A stretch of DNA of 64,000 nucleotides from Limnovirga soli (GTDB lineage: Bacteria; Bacteroidota; Bacteroidia; Chitinophagales; Chitinophagaceae). Shown here one piece after another: positions 18,701 to 26,197 of this stretch. The notes below the pieces were generated by a model. It did no database searches. It was not told where the DNA came from and saw nothing but the letters and a program-made list of their open reading frames with translations. Every line of letters starts with the position of its first letter. Within the stretch, counting starts at the first letter, position 1. The stretch is taken from NCBI RefSeq assembly GCF_013106755.1, contig NZ_WHPF01000004.1:124001-188000 (forward strand), read 5' to 3'. Made by a program: the position numbers and the translations under genes.

Positions 18701-21087
18701 GGAAGGTGAACCAGGTTGCCTACCAGGCAGGACAACAGGATGCGTTTTATCATAGGTATACATATGATGCCGAGAATAGGTTAACAGACGTAGAGACTAG
18801 TGCTGATCAACTGTACTGGGAACATGATGCGTTTTATAAATACTATAAACATGGACCACTTGCCAGAATGGTGATTGGTGACCAGCAGGTACAAGGAATT
18901 GATTATGCCTATACTTTGCAAGGGTGGTTGAAAGGGGTGAACAGTACAACATTATCGCCAACAGATGATATGGGTAGTGATGGAAAAACTACGGGAGGAA
19001 CTTCAAGTCCAGTAGGTCGAGATGCCTTTGGGTATGCGCTTCAGTATTATGGCCGTACCGACTACACGCCGATATCAAATGCAAGGAAAATGTTTGCTGA
19101 TGGTTATGATACTTTAGCGTCATTTAAAGCTTTGTATAATGGGAATATTGCAGCTATAAGTTTGAATATCCAATATCCGGCATCAGCATCTGGAATAGCA
19201 TATACTGGTGGTTTGTTTTACAACTACAAATACGACCAGTTGAACAGGCTGACCAAAATGAATGCGTTTAATGGATTGAATACATCTACTAATACCTGGA
19301 ATCTTAGTTCTATACAGGATGATTATAAAGAAAACATTAGTTATGACCCTAATGGAAATATTATTGGTTACCTGAGGAATGGTACTCAGGTTGGCGGTAC
19401 ACCACGTGCAATGGATAGTTTAAATTATCGGTATTATTACTCAAAAACCAGTGGGACATGGGGTACATATATCCCTTCTGCATTACCAACGGATGCTGCC
19501 AAACTGACTAATCAACTTGCCTATATTACAGATAGTGTAAATGCGAATAACTATACTGATGATATAGATAATCAAGGTGCAAATAATTACAGTTATGATT
19601 CGATTGGTAATCTGACGAAAGATATAAAGGAAAATATTGACAGCATATACTGGACAGTGTATGGGAAGATAGCACAGATTAATAAACATGATGGAACCGT
19701 TATTAAATATGCATATGATGCTTCGGGAAATAGGATTAGTAAAATAGTTGGATCAAAGCAAACATGGTATGTCCGTGATGCGAGTGGTAATGTATTGAGT
19801 TTGTATACCAGTGGTGATACAACAAATGCGGGGCATCTAACGCAAAGTGAAGTGGATATTTATGGCAGCAGCAGGTTAGGTTTATTGAAACCGAATATTG
19901 ATGTAACATTAAATATTTCAATGCCTGGTGTAGGTAGTAAATATTTTACTACTTTCACAAGAGGGCAGAAGATCTTTGAATTGAGTAACCATTTAGGGAA
20001 TGTATTAGTTGCTATAACAGATAAAAAACTAGGTGTTAGAAGTACATCTGATACCACTAAGTTTTCTTATTATAATGCAAATATTCTAAATGCAAATGAT
20101 TATTATTGCTTCGGAATGCTAATGCAAGGAAGGACTTATAGTTCATCTATATATCGTTATGGGTTTAATGGAAAGGAAAGTGATATTGAGGTAAAAGGTA
20201 CTGGTAATCAGCAGGATTATGGAATGCGAATATACGACCCAAGATTGGGAAGATTTCTAAGTGTTGACCCAATCGCGGCAAAATATCCTGAACTTACACC
20301 ATATCAATTCGCAAGTAATAGGCCATTAGATGGGATTGATTTGGATGGATTGGAGTACATGCCATATCTACCACGATTTAATACCGAAGGAAGAAGCTTC
20401 AGTTCGTACGTAGCTGCATTCGATAACGGGGCTATTGCAATTTTAAATACAGTCCCAGAGTTGTGGAATAGTATGATAGCATCCGGGTATTCACTTAAAA
20501 AGGGTACATATGGAGAAGATCTTAGGACGCAAACAAAACAATTGGTTAATGGGATTAATCGGACCACTAATAAGATTTGGAATGAACCCTTGAAAACGTT
20601 GTCATCCCCTGACGCATTGGAGTTTTTAACTAGTGTATATTTAAGTGCTAAGGTACCATTGCCTAGTGGAGGTAGTAAAGTTAATTTGACAGCGCCGGTA
20701 AAAAGTGGGGTAAGTCTTAGCGCAGAATTAACTGAAGGTACGCAAGTGGCAGGCTTGTCATTTAAAAAGCCAGTGCCTCTCAGTGTAAAACCATTAGCTC
20801 CAAATTTAATTAGTTATGGTTGCGAAGCTCTCGCAAAAAAAGTCCAAAATGTTATCGGTGGTGATTTCTTGCAAATCACACCAACCCAAGGAAAATTTTT
20901 AGGACCAGTAAATTATTCAGAAGGGTCAGTCAACGGTTGGACACATCACGTTGCGGTTTTAAAGAATGGGAAAGTATTTGATGCAATGACAGGATCAGCG
21001 GGAATGAATTTGGATACATACAAGTCCATGTTTGAGTATTCAGATGCCTTAAAATTTGAACAAGTAAAAAATATAACAGTTAAATAA
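12736..21087 (+). CDS. RHS repeat core protein with papain-like toxin tip
   Basis: 2783 aa with a signal peptide (ending FVNKSIAA). An Fn3-like head is followed by a long Cys-rich region and a LamG-like jelly-roll at ~1395-1600 (PFTIECWANF, LKWYHIVLTRSG, FKMYLNGQ, YLKNLRLYGRTL). YD/RHS repeats run at ~1745-2470 (YRYNSLNQV, YYDRLGRLV, YAYDASGNRI). The conserved RHS core is at ~2475-2540 (YGFNGKESD, YDPRLGRFLSVDP, SNRPLDGIDLDG). The variable C-terminal tip (~2550-2783) carries C2696 in YGCEALAKK, H2737/H2738 in WTHHVAVL and D2749 in KVFDAMTG, the Cys-His-Asp order of papain-like RHS toxins (Tox-PL type). In RHS systems the core shell encloses and releases the tip. The gene is intact, and a small ORF begins 2 nt after its stop, as expected for an immunity gene. 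Confidence 0.88.
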   Translation: MNYFAKIVLRLVFAFMLGSFVNKSIAANDPPYILSLIGYKGQVKKDSSVLVTDANFYSGALASQLNKPYYEKNIITLKLNEDTSFYLPPSFKVTVKVKLKYTKYRSLTDSLVDTLTKTLVIRYDSSGKYESRNSFVFDSAQRVQIKIVDVTIDSTNLKDLVNNSLILENQIQPYSDYKFSCSANAVTAVTVDNNASRINSTGELLVNWANIIGADQYDLEWVYIDQYALNAGTYGNANTPDSAFVSNIFLNNATRISTTKLFYGIPLVFPDTGTLYIRVRSVQLKSDGSALASNWSSKTLPNGLGKYYFYGHQLNINWQSSVTFAEEGKRKVVVQYYDGSLRSRQTVTKDNSVNIIDVAETFYDYQGRPVIQVLPVPTLSSAIKYTQLFNVANTGEYDKSVYDKLTSPDLYCDSSAPAMSTSSGASNYYSSSNGNISGIERFIPDAEGYPFTQTQYTQDNTGRIAKQSGVGPVFKIGSGHETTYYYGSPDQDELDALFGTEVGDKSHYFKNAVQDANGQFSVSYVDMHGRTIATALSGGNPPGMDTISSFLRKNEITETLSDPTSTIINDLVMESHKSLLVTSQGIDTFTFNYDLNPQSFVNKDCQQADICYNCLYDLEITITDDCNNQKLPSGQPFKQTVYKGSLAALNDTCNKTSAGMHVDFSLPLAAGTYEITKKLSVSKYAEDFYRTNVFTAKNICNTLDTFVARARLLLSTQCTPSYRACRDSLGSFSDFYTRYIVKTGVDTQGDTTGLWKEIWKTYQDGLNACYELGDTALTVDDDIRREMLLDVSAPGGQYANPDSTQDVYSIFHAAAGSTYPRYQKPGIVYLDDFGNPDHVINDLTGRLVTPDSLDVIQFARKFKSSWANALLPYHPEYCKLQLLDAYNSSLAWNKDFEKTDNYQVALNKGYLTPLGSNMDPIAGAARTKLQNLFNAYLTQGTSLSMTQAAILPVYCVSGDTSCISSFFTTPKGYADLSCDPARDMAWRNFREIYLSTKKRIIDSLISKGGCTPGSQALINAYRMPHFYSVDTAVSLSNLSFFNNTNNSLTVLTDSIKSRMDSAYTQNCRSYTTLWLQQLQSCANYPLDSINKVIIPRLIQVCKEGSNTTHPYGSREICPDSALVEGKYSSFDDVINDYNLTHGIARSEFCNADLITYPELYDKQSTSTKAPAIVYTKPDDCTCEKINLLHTEFTMYSSGFTNFSDYLYKRYNTSISQNNLDSLMGLCNNTSSCKYVSTPIAIPAVLQCNSASTCATCSSFQEVYNAFTSLYRFTPTRTETDTIQQRRNALFTSYMNAHLGFAKQTWEYLDFKDRCNSTAPVANIGTSNKCVDCDSLQVLINAYFNQSGVYGGSETAMLLYIKDALANKGLNTTTDNIKSALSVCHIGWEKNVAFGGTTVAPGAYYVFKDSTSNMNIGSNGNPFTIECWANFGNDNLEQPLLYNINAKNSTYFGPQFACTDNKNGYYIYEATENSKKYLFARISDTHSDTSSYYIVRSTDTLVPLKWYHIVLTRSGNSVSGFKMYLNGQLTGNVLVRGSGNLQNGNITPLSPMLNGKYLKGLFLLHNNYTGGTNSTAYLKNLRLYGRTLAQNEVSSNYTNCDGIPYDTTSLKLWAKLIEAGNRPKDYSLYNTPGYWLTRALSNCDTTGNLYSKDSVGRWKGQRGTVALDSCIPALTSVLCNYPDDILLCGNTTPYIADINQITNCSDSAFFAFSAGMERYNDYSDSLNNYFDSVYRSKCLQAFKYELFTVTHKSSEYHYTLYYYDQAGNLVKTVPPQGVIPNRNSTWLQQVKTARATGTVQVPVYQLTTEYRYNSLNQVIAQITPDGGKSSFYYDRLGRLVVSQNAKQITASNYSYTKYDLLGRITEVGQIHSTTSMSRTVSKTQSQLDTWFNNANSSRTEITQTHYDSSYYVSLAPYLSATDLRNRVAWTALYNTAGSIDSLNHATATFYSYDIHGNVDTLLQDFKSGIMATSGNNRFKKIVYQYDLISGKVNQVAYQAGQQDAFYHRYTYDAENRLTDVETSADQLYWEHDAFYKYYKHGPLARMVIGDQQVQGIDYAYTLQGWLKGVNSTTLSPTDDMGSDGKTTGGTSSPVGRDAFGYALQYYGRTDYTPISNARKMFADGYDTLASFKALYNGNIAAISLNIQYPASASGIAYTGGLFYNYKYDQLNRLTKMNAFNGLNTSTNTWNLSSIQDDYKENISYDPNGNIIGYLRNGTQVGGTPRAMDSLNYRYYYSKTSGTWGTYIPSALPTDAAKLTNQLAYITDSVNANNYTDDIDNQGANNYSYDSIGNLTKDIKENIDSIYWTVYGKIAQINKHDGTVIKYAYDASGNRISKIVGSKQTWYVRDASGNVLSLYTSGDTTNAGHLTQSEVDIYGSSRLGLLKPNIDVTLNISMPGVGSKYFTTFTRGQKIFELSNHLGNVLVAITDKKLGVRSTSDTTKFSYYNANILNANDYYCFGMLMQGRTYSSSIYRYGFNGKESDIEVKGTGNQQDYGMRIYDPRLGRFLSVDPIAAKYPELTPYQFASNRPLDGIDLDGLEYMPYLPRFNTEGRSFSSYVAAFDNGAIAILNTVPELWNSMIASGYSLKKGTYGEDLRTQTKQLVNGINRTTNKIWNEPLKTLSSPDALEFLTSVYLSAKVPLPSGGSKVNLTAPVKSGVSLSAELTEGTQVAGLSFKKPVPLSVKPLAPNLISYGCEALAKKVQNVIGGDFLQITPTQGKFLGPVNYSEGSVNGWTHHVAVLKNGKVFDAMTGSAGMNLDTYKSMFEYSDALKFEQVKNITVK

Positions 21088-21089
21088 TT

Positions 21090-21416
21090 ATGGAAATTAC
21101 AGATAAGATTGTTGAATGGATTAAAATTTTGAAGACTAAACCCAAAATGGTTATTGCTACCTCAAATATTGATTATTTAATTTTGAGAATATATATCGAA
21201 GGATATATAGATGGAGTTAGTCTTATTGTAAATAGAAATATTGGCAAGGATATAACATTTTGGTTTCAAGAGAAAATAGATCAAAGATCATCTAACTATT
21301 GGACAGCTCATATTGCTTTTTATTATCAAGGGAAGACCGAAGATGAACTTAAAGCAATTTTACTTGATACTACTGAAATGTTTTTTCTTGAGAATCCAGA
21401 TTGGTATAAGGAGTAG
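21090..21416 (+). CDS. Probable immunity protein for the RHS papain-like toxin
   Basis: 108 aa, no signal peptide, no recognised family. It starts 2 nt after the stop of the RHS toxin gene, the classic location of a cognate cytoplasmic immunity protein. The sequence is a small alpha/beta protein: an N-terminal helix (MEITDKIVEWIKILKTKP), beta strands (LILRIYIEG, GVSLIVNR, ITFWFQEK), then acidic helices (TEDELKAILLDTTEMFFLENPD). Acidic, aromatic-rich surfaces are common in immunity proteins but not diagnostic. The immunity assignment rests on position. Confidence 0.7.
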   Translation: MEITDKIVEWIKILKTKPKMVIATSNIDYLILRIYIEGYIDGVSLIVNRNIGKDITFWFQEKIDQRSSNYWTAHIAFYYQGKTEDELKAILLDTTEMFFLENPDWYKE

Positions 21417-22537
21417 AAAATTCCGAAACTTCGTTACTAAAACCTTCCACGCTGGCCTAAGATGATTTAAGAAATAAAAGTGTGAATTTTTTTTTACTAA
21501 AGTATGGTAGATACAGTTCGGAATCCGATTCACTCATTTTAGATTAAATATTTAAAATGATTCATAATTCATCATTAAAAATTATTGAATTTAGCTATGA
21601 CGAAGGGTGAATGTAAACAATTAAAATTTTAATGATTATTTGGAGGATTAGAATAAATCTGGGAAGTTATATAAGTTATTTAATTACTTTATAAAATATA
21701 AGGTTATGGCTGACAAGAGAAGATCTGAAGAGAAAAAATATTAAGGAGGTGAATATTTTATAGAATGCAACTATATTAAAAGGGGGTTTAACTGGAGAAG
21801 GAGGTGCAAACAGAAATATATAAATATGGTTACATAATACACGATACTTTTTTTAGGACTTATGATTCCGATTTCAAACAATATGATTTGCATCATTTGA
21901 ATAAATTACAAGGCTGCAACTTCAAATGGTGAATAACAGGAACAAATTAGAATTTTAGTGATACAAAAAGCAAAAAGGCTTGCAGTGTTGGTTTATTATA
22001 AATATTAGTTATTTTTTTTCTTTTTTCTTGAGTCATTTGCTTTCTTCTATAGGTTGTTAATTTTTCATAAAAGGGTAAAATAAAAACAGTTCGAGAGCTG
22101 GTTTTTTTGCGGTAGAATAAGCCATTTAATCTTTATGGTCAAGGAGAAAAGCATCCATTAGAACAAACAAATGTGCTTTGTCGAATGGAGAGAGTTGTTG
22201 TATATCAGTGATAAGTGTTACTGGGAAAGCTTCAATACCCAAAGTTGATAAAATGGAAATAAAAGATTTATCGGAAAATGCATTTTATTACTTCAGTCAA
22301 ACTGAGTTGAAACACAAAATAATTTTAAAATTTTATTAATACTTATATTTAAATTTTCATTCAACTATTTTTTTGATTCCATTTATATTCTAAGAAAATT
22401 ATTTTTTATGTAGGCTTAATATTTGGTTCATCCATACCCAAAAAACAATAAATTAGACTAAAATTATTGTCCAAATACTTTCTCTACTAAGTTTTTTTTA
22501 ATATCTTGAAAGTATTATATACCTTAAAAAAAATGTA
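21417..22537 (+). other. 1.1-kb AT-rich stretch without a supported gene
   Basis: All six frames are closed at short intervals. One ~46-codon open stretch near 21790-21930 gives protein-like sequence (YKYGYIIHDTFFRTYDSDFK) but lacks a convincing start. Gene-poor DNA directly after an RHS tip and its immunity gene is where displaced, eroded toxin or immunity cassettes are usually found; that this is such a remnant is inference only. Confidence 0.4.
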
Positions 22538-23269
22538 ATGAAAAACAAATTTTTATCTTTCCTCCAATTCGCATTCATCTTCCTGTTTCTATCAGTAGTA
22601 AAAGCAAATGCCCAAACAGATTCCTGTTGTTCTGCACCAGATAGCTTAAAGGTTACATTTGTCGGGGATAGTACTTTTTGTGTGTCATGGGTGGTTATAA
22701 AATCACCACTTTGTGACTCTGCTGCAAGAGGAACAATTGCATGGCGTCCAATAGGAGATTCAGTATGGCTAACGCATTCAGGTAACTATAGCCCTGCTAC
22801 ACATACAGTTACCTATTGTGATTCTATAAAGCCCGCTACAAAATATCAATGGAGGGTACGCAATACTTGTATAACCTATGATAGTCTTACCCATAGAGAT
22901 ACGGTCATTCATAGCCCATGGATAAAAGGTCCAAATTTTACATCTGATACTGCCAGCTTTAAAAAAAATGGGAGCATTGATCAATTAAGTTTGCAAACTC
23001 TTCCGCAAATCAATACTAGGCAATCTATAAAAATGTATCCTAACCCAACTCATGATATAGTTACGATTGAAGGGTATGCTGCGGCTTCTTCAAATCTAAA
23101 AATTATCGTAACAAATACTGCCGGGAAGAATGTAGCAATAAGGGATTTTAGTGTACCTATGGGTTCATATAAGATTCCATATAATATTAGTACGCTAACA
23201 AAAGGGTTTTATTTTGTTACTATTAATGATGGCAAAGCATCCTCTTTTCTTAAATTAAGAAAGGAATAA
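22538..23269 (+). CDS. Secreted Fn3 protein with T9SS type A sorting domain
   Basis: 243 aa. The signal peptide (LFLSVVKANAQ) is followed by a Cys-rich Fn3-like domain at ~28-140 (DSLKVTFVGDSTFCVSWV, ATKYQWRVRNTC). The C-terminal ~80 residues are a Por secretion system (type IX) sorting domain: the MYPNPTHDIVTIEG motif, then TNTAGKNV and YNISTLTKGFYFVTI, ending in FLKLRKE. T9SS exports such cargo across the outer membrane and removes the domain during anchoring, which is a Bacteroidota-specific route. The gene stands alone and is followed at once by a strong terminator. Its binding partner cannot be told from sequence. Confidence 0.9.
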   Translation: MKNKFLSFLQFAFIFLFLSVVKANAQTDSCCSAPDSLKVTFVGDSTFCVSWVVIKSPLCDSAARGTIAWRPIGDSVWLTHSGNYSPATHTVTYCDSIKPATKYQWRVRNTCITYDSLTHRDTVIHSPWIKGPNFTSDTASFKKNGSIDQLSLQTLPQINTRQSIKMYPNPTHDIVTIEGYAAASSNLKIIVTNTAGKNVAIRDFSVPMGSYKIPYNISTLTKGFYFVTINDGKASSFLKLRKE

Positions 23270-23292
23270 TCTGATTGAATTATTTGCAATAT

Positions 23293-23320
23293 AAGCAGTA
23301 CAATTTTGTACTGCTTTTTT
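23293..23320 (+). terminator. Rho-independent terminator after the T9SS cargo gene
   Basis: A perfect 11-bp stem (AAGCAGTACAA / TTGTACTGCTT) with a 2-nt loop is followed by a run of T. It begins 24 nt after the stop codon at 23269. Confidence 0.9.
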
Positions 23321-23963
23321 ATTTACAGAAAAGGAAAAAAGGTCTCTCTTCGGCTTTGTCGGCAAGGAGTACGCCAAACTAATGCAGTAAAAAGCATATT
23401 CTTTTAAAAGCCTTTTAAGGAATGCTTTTACCTGCATTATCCTGCGGATGCTTTGCAGTTTGTCATACTCCTTGCTACTCCTACAGCCTACGTTCGGATA
23501 ACTCTTGTGACCTTCACCCAACTTCGTTCATTACTTCCTTCGTGAGCTTCATTACACCATGCTCGCTCCCAAGCTCTGAACACAAAGGGATGAAACACTT
23601 TGTTATTATGTAAATGATTCTTTTAAGTGTCCATCCCTTTGTGTCTTTACCCATACCCAGCTTGCTTGGTTCCATTTGCTCACTACATCATCCATTCTCT
23701 TCAGTATGGTTCAGTTCACCCGTTGTCCATAATTTTGCTCGCCTTGCGTGCCTGCTATGGCTACGGGTTTGTCATGCTTTTAGTATTAAAATAAACAGGG
23801 AAATGCTAAGGGTCAATTTAAGCTTTTTAGCCAAAGCTTTTTGCTACTTTCAAACAGAGTACCCTTTCAATTATTTGGAGCCCGGCGGCTGCCAATTTAT
23901 CAGGCTTTACTTGCGTCGCACTCTTGTACGGTTAGATTATAGCCTTTTGAAAAAATAGTCCCT
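23321..23963 (+). other. Non-coding C/T-rich stretch
   Basis: The DNA is richer in C/T runs (CTTCGTTCATTACTTCCTTCG and similar) than its surroundings. Open frames of 63-114 codons exist, but their translations are low-complexity, show no motif, and the longest ends inside a REP-like repeat. No gene is called. The composition break suggests transferred or structural DNA. Confidence 0.45.
23910..23932 (+). repeat. REP-like element copy 1 (forward)
   Basis: This copy contains the core TTGCGTCGCACTCTTGTAC, which also occurs exactly at 52274-52292, exactly but inverted at 54900-54918, and with one mismatch and inverted at 52383-52401. It lies in intergenic DNA, opposite in orientation to a shorter copy at 24911. 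Confidence 0.75.
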
Positions 23964-24116
23964 ATGAAAAAAAAGCAAAAACCAACTACGGTAGAGCGTT
24001 TTGAACCCATGAGCAGTAAGTATTTGGATATTATTTTACAGGGACAGCGTGAAGAGCAGCAGTCTTTTATTGTTTTTCTCGGTATGATCTATTTTGCATG
24101 GAAAGGCTTCACATGA
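23964..24116 (+). CDS. Small hypothetical protein with C-terminal hydrophobic segment
   Basis: A 50-codon frame starting MKKKQKPTTVERFEPMSSKY. The N-terminal half is basic. The segment QQSFIVFLGMIYFAWKGFT near the end could be a membrane helix. No known family is recognised. The codon pattern looks protein-like and the start is a clean ATG, but there is no operon partner. It lies in a zone of mobile-element remnants just before the broken recombinase and may be a leftover of that element. Confidence 0.4.
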   Translation: MKKKQKPTTVERFEPMSSKYLDIILQGQREEQQSFIVFLGMIYFAWKGFT

Positions 24117-24346
24117 GCAAGCATTTATAACATTGAAAGCTGAATAATCGTCAAATACCAAAACGACCTTCAATTATGTATGCCAGATGGTATTTTATAT
24201 TTTGTTTCTGCGTTCCTTATAACCTGTAGTTTTTGTTCTTAAGGACATACTATGCCTTTTATGTGTACCATTTGTAAAGATAGAAATGCCCTGTAAAAAA
24301 TAAAATCATGCCAAAATATCGCCTTGCTACAAAACTTAGCCAAAAA

Positions 24347-24403
24347 CGTGATAAATCACGGGGTGCGTGATTTATCACACCCTTGAATGCGTGATAAATC
24401 ACG
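24347..24403. repeat. Three spaced copies of palindrome CGTGATAAATCACG
   Basis: The palindrome occurs at 24347-24360 and 24390-24403, and as the complement-like CGTGATTTATCAC at 24366-24378. Centres are about 19 and 24 nt apart. Each copy is a near-perfect dyad of 13-14 bp. Spaced dyads like these could be operators for a dimeric regulator or iterons of a lost replication origin. No neighbouring regulator or Rep gene is seen. Confidence 0.65.
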
Positions 24404-24910
24404 TTGTTTTGAATAGTTGGATGCTATACATTTGGTTCAGAATTAACCATACATTCCTATGTACCTATATCAATAATTTTCTTGGTAGCAATGGGAGCGT
24501 AAAAGCAGTTATTATCACTAAAAAAAGGGCACATTAGCTATATTTTTATTTGCAGGGCTATTTTGGTAGCCGGCACTAAACAATAATTCCCTAATAGGGC
24601 TGTAGCGTTAATTTGGTTGGCTACATGAATTTAAATAAACCGGGTTAGTTGCTTATGTGACTGACAGTGGCAGCGCCATATTGGTTTGGAAAATATGTTT
24701 TTTTAAATTGAATTAACCCTAACCCTTATTTAAAGTGTGCCAAAGGCTACCTGTATATAACCCAAATCCCTTATATAAAATTAATTAAGCGTTGTGGTAA
24801 TAGGTCAAGAAGATTGACCTATTATAATTTATTCCCATATTAAAGGGTGAATGCTCCTTATGCTAATGCAATAAAGTTACAGTTTAAGCTACCCTATTGT
24901 TTGGACGCTG

Positions 24911-24936
24911 AAGTGTGCGACGCAAGGATGTATCAT
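24911..24936 (-). repeat. REP-like element copy (shortened, inverted)
   Basis: AAGTGTGCGACGCAAGGATG followed by TATCAT matches the inverted REP copy at 52388-52412 with few changes, but lacks the GTAC start. It faces the copy at 23910, so the two bracket about 1 kb. Confidence 0.55.
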
Positions 24937-25035
24937 TAATAATGTAGTGCCGGGCTAATACCTGTAGAATTTGGCAAAAAGTAGTATTGTGGTTCTGTTA
25001 ACTAGTTATAAATTTTTAATGGAGTAAAAAATTGA

Positions 25036-25293
25036 ATTGTATCATTAGCTATTACCTACAAATGCGTTTGCCACCACAATTGTAACCTTATTCTTGTGCA
25101 ATTTGCATCAAATATTTCCTGGAATAAAAGGATAAAACAGGTACCTGGTGCCAAATGGAGCAAAACATTAAATGGCTGGACCATACCCAATACAAAAGAA
25201 AACAGGGTAAAATGTAAGTTGGAATCATCCGAAAGCAATTTGTTAAGTTACCCGGTTATTAATAAAAAAAGCATGACTAATAACCCAAAATAA
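25036..25293 (+). pseudogene. N-terminal fragment of a tyrosine recombinase (integrase)
   Basis: The open stretch reads ...LILVQFASNISWNKRIKQ then VPGAKWSKTLNGWTIPNT then KENRVKCKL. This matches the Bacteroidota XerC/D-like integrase N-terminal region, whose pattern is (I/V)KK(I/L)PGA+WS.T...W.IP.T.ENR. After KCKL the match ends, and the frame stops without the SAM-like or catalytic (R-H-R-Y) domains, so only ~85 codons remain. The upstream start is also missing (a stop lies at 25033). It is the left relic of an integrative element immediately before the glycan genes. Confidence 0.7.
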
Positions 25294-25322
25294 ACTTTGA
25301 TAAAATTTCAAGGTAATAAGGA

Positions 25323-26180
25323 ATGAATAATCCTATGAATATTGAAAAACCCGATAAAGTAGACCCTCTAACTGAGAAGGAGCGAGATCGCTCAAATTTC
25401 GTTCGAAAATTTGTTCAAGGCTATAAAGAACCTGACCAAATGCTTAAGGATTATGACACTGGAATCCCTAAGCGTATAGTTCACTACTGGAATGATTTGG
25501 ACAATTTACCTCAAGATGTAAATGAATGTATTGAGTCGTGGAGATCCCTTAAAGAGTCAGGGTTCGATTTTGAGATTTTTGACGAAAATTCTGCAAGAGA
25601 ATTTATCAAAACCAATTTAGGTTCCAGATTTGAGAATGCTTTTAACCTATGTTATCACCCCTCAATGCAATCTGATTATTTTCGATACAGCTATATTTTT
25701 GTAAAGGGTGGGTTTTATATTGATGCAGACGATATTTATCACGGTATGTCTATTGATGATTTCTTTAAGGATGGGAGATTGAAATTGCAACCGTTTTGTT
25801 ATGATATCGAAACGGCTCAAATGATTTCGGCTTCTAATTTTGTTTTTCAAGGTGCAGATAAATGGAGCTGGATCTTCTATTTCAATACGACACCATTAAT
25901 CGCGGCAAGTAATCATCCGATAGTTGAACGAGTATTATTGAATGCTACACAAGCACTTGAAAATTGTACAAAAGAAGAATTACCCGAAGTTCAAGCGACC
26001 ACAGGGCCTGGCATTCTAACCGAATCAATATTAGAAGTGATTTCTGAGCAAAAAAATCCAGAAGAAACTATGCTTGTTTTGCATAATTGGGAGAAAATCT
26101 CAACAAGTAAATGGTCACTTAGTTATCGAAATGACCAAAGAAACTGGAGACTCTCGAACCAGAAATCTTATCATTCTTAA
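25323..26180 (+). CDS. GT32-type glycosyltransferase (Gly_transf_sug)
   Basis: 285 aa, soluble, no signal peptide. The layout is that of the DXD sugar-transferase family (GT32, related to Och1 and toxin glucosyltransferases): GIPKRIVHYWND at ~47-58, an ESWRSL helix at 71-76, SDYFRYSYIFVKGG at 117-130, and the metal/nucleotide-sugar-binding YIDADD with DXD at 134-136. The start ATG at 25323 follows AATAAGG. It is 17 nt upstream of the GT25-containing fusion and so is probably the first gene of a three-gene glycan operon. Donor and acceptor sugars cannot be read from the sequence. Confidence 0.85.
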   Translation: MNNPMNIEKPDKVDPLTEKERDRSNFVRKFVQGYKEPDQMLKDYDTGIPKRIVHYWNDLDNLPQDVNECIESWRSLKESGFDFEIFDENSAREFIKTNLGSRFENAFNLCYHPSMQSDYFRYSYIFVKGGFYIDADDIYHGMSIDDFFKDGRLKLQPFCYDIETAQMISASNFVFQGADKWSWIFYFNTTPLIAASNHPIVERVLLNATQALENCTKEELPEVQATTGPGILTESILEVISEQKNPEETMLVLHNWEKISTSKWSLSYRNDQRNWRLSNQKSYHS

Positions 26181-26197
26181 GTGAAAATAATGAATAG

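Larger units (their letters stand above)
24117..25035 (+). other. Gene-free stretch with palindromes and REP-like copy
   Basis: No frame can be supported. The stretch holds three closely spaced palindromes (24347-24403), a REP-like core in inverted orientation (24911-24936), and otherwise AT-rich DNA leading into the recombinase remnant. Confidence 0.5.

Noticed and set aside
23422-23958. Two adjoining open frames of 63 and 114 codons
   Set aside because: Translations are Ser/Leu/Phe/His-rich without motifs, the second ends within a REP-like repeat (LRRTLVRL is the translated repeat), and the DNA composition is not coding-like.
24347-24403. CRISPR array
   Set aside because: There are only three short palindromic copies with unequal 5-12 nt gaps and no cas genes; spacer length is far too small.
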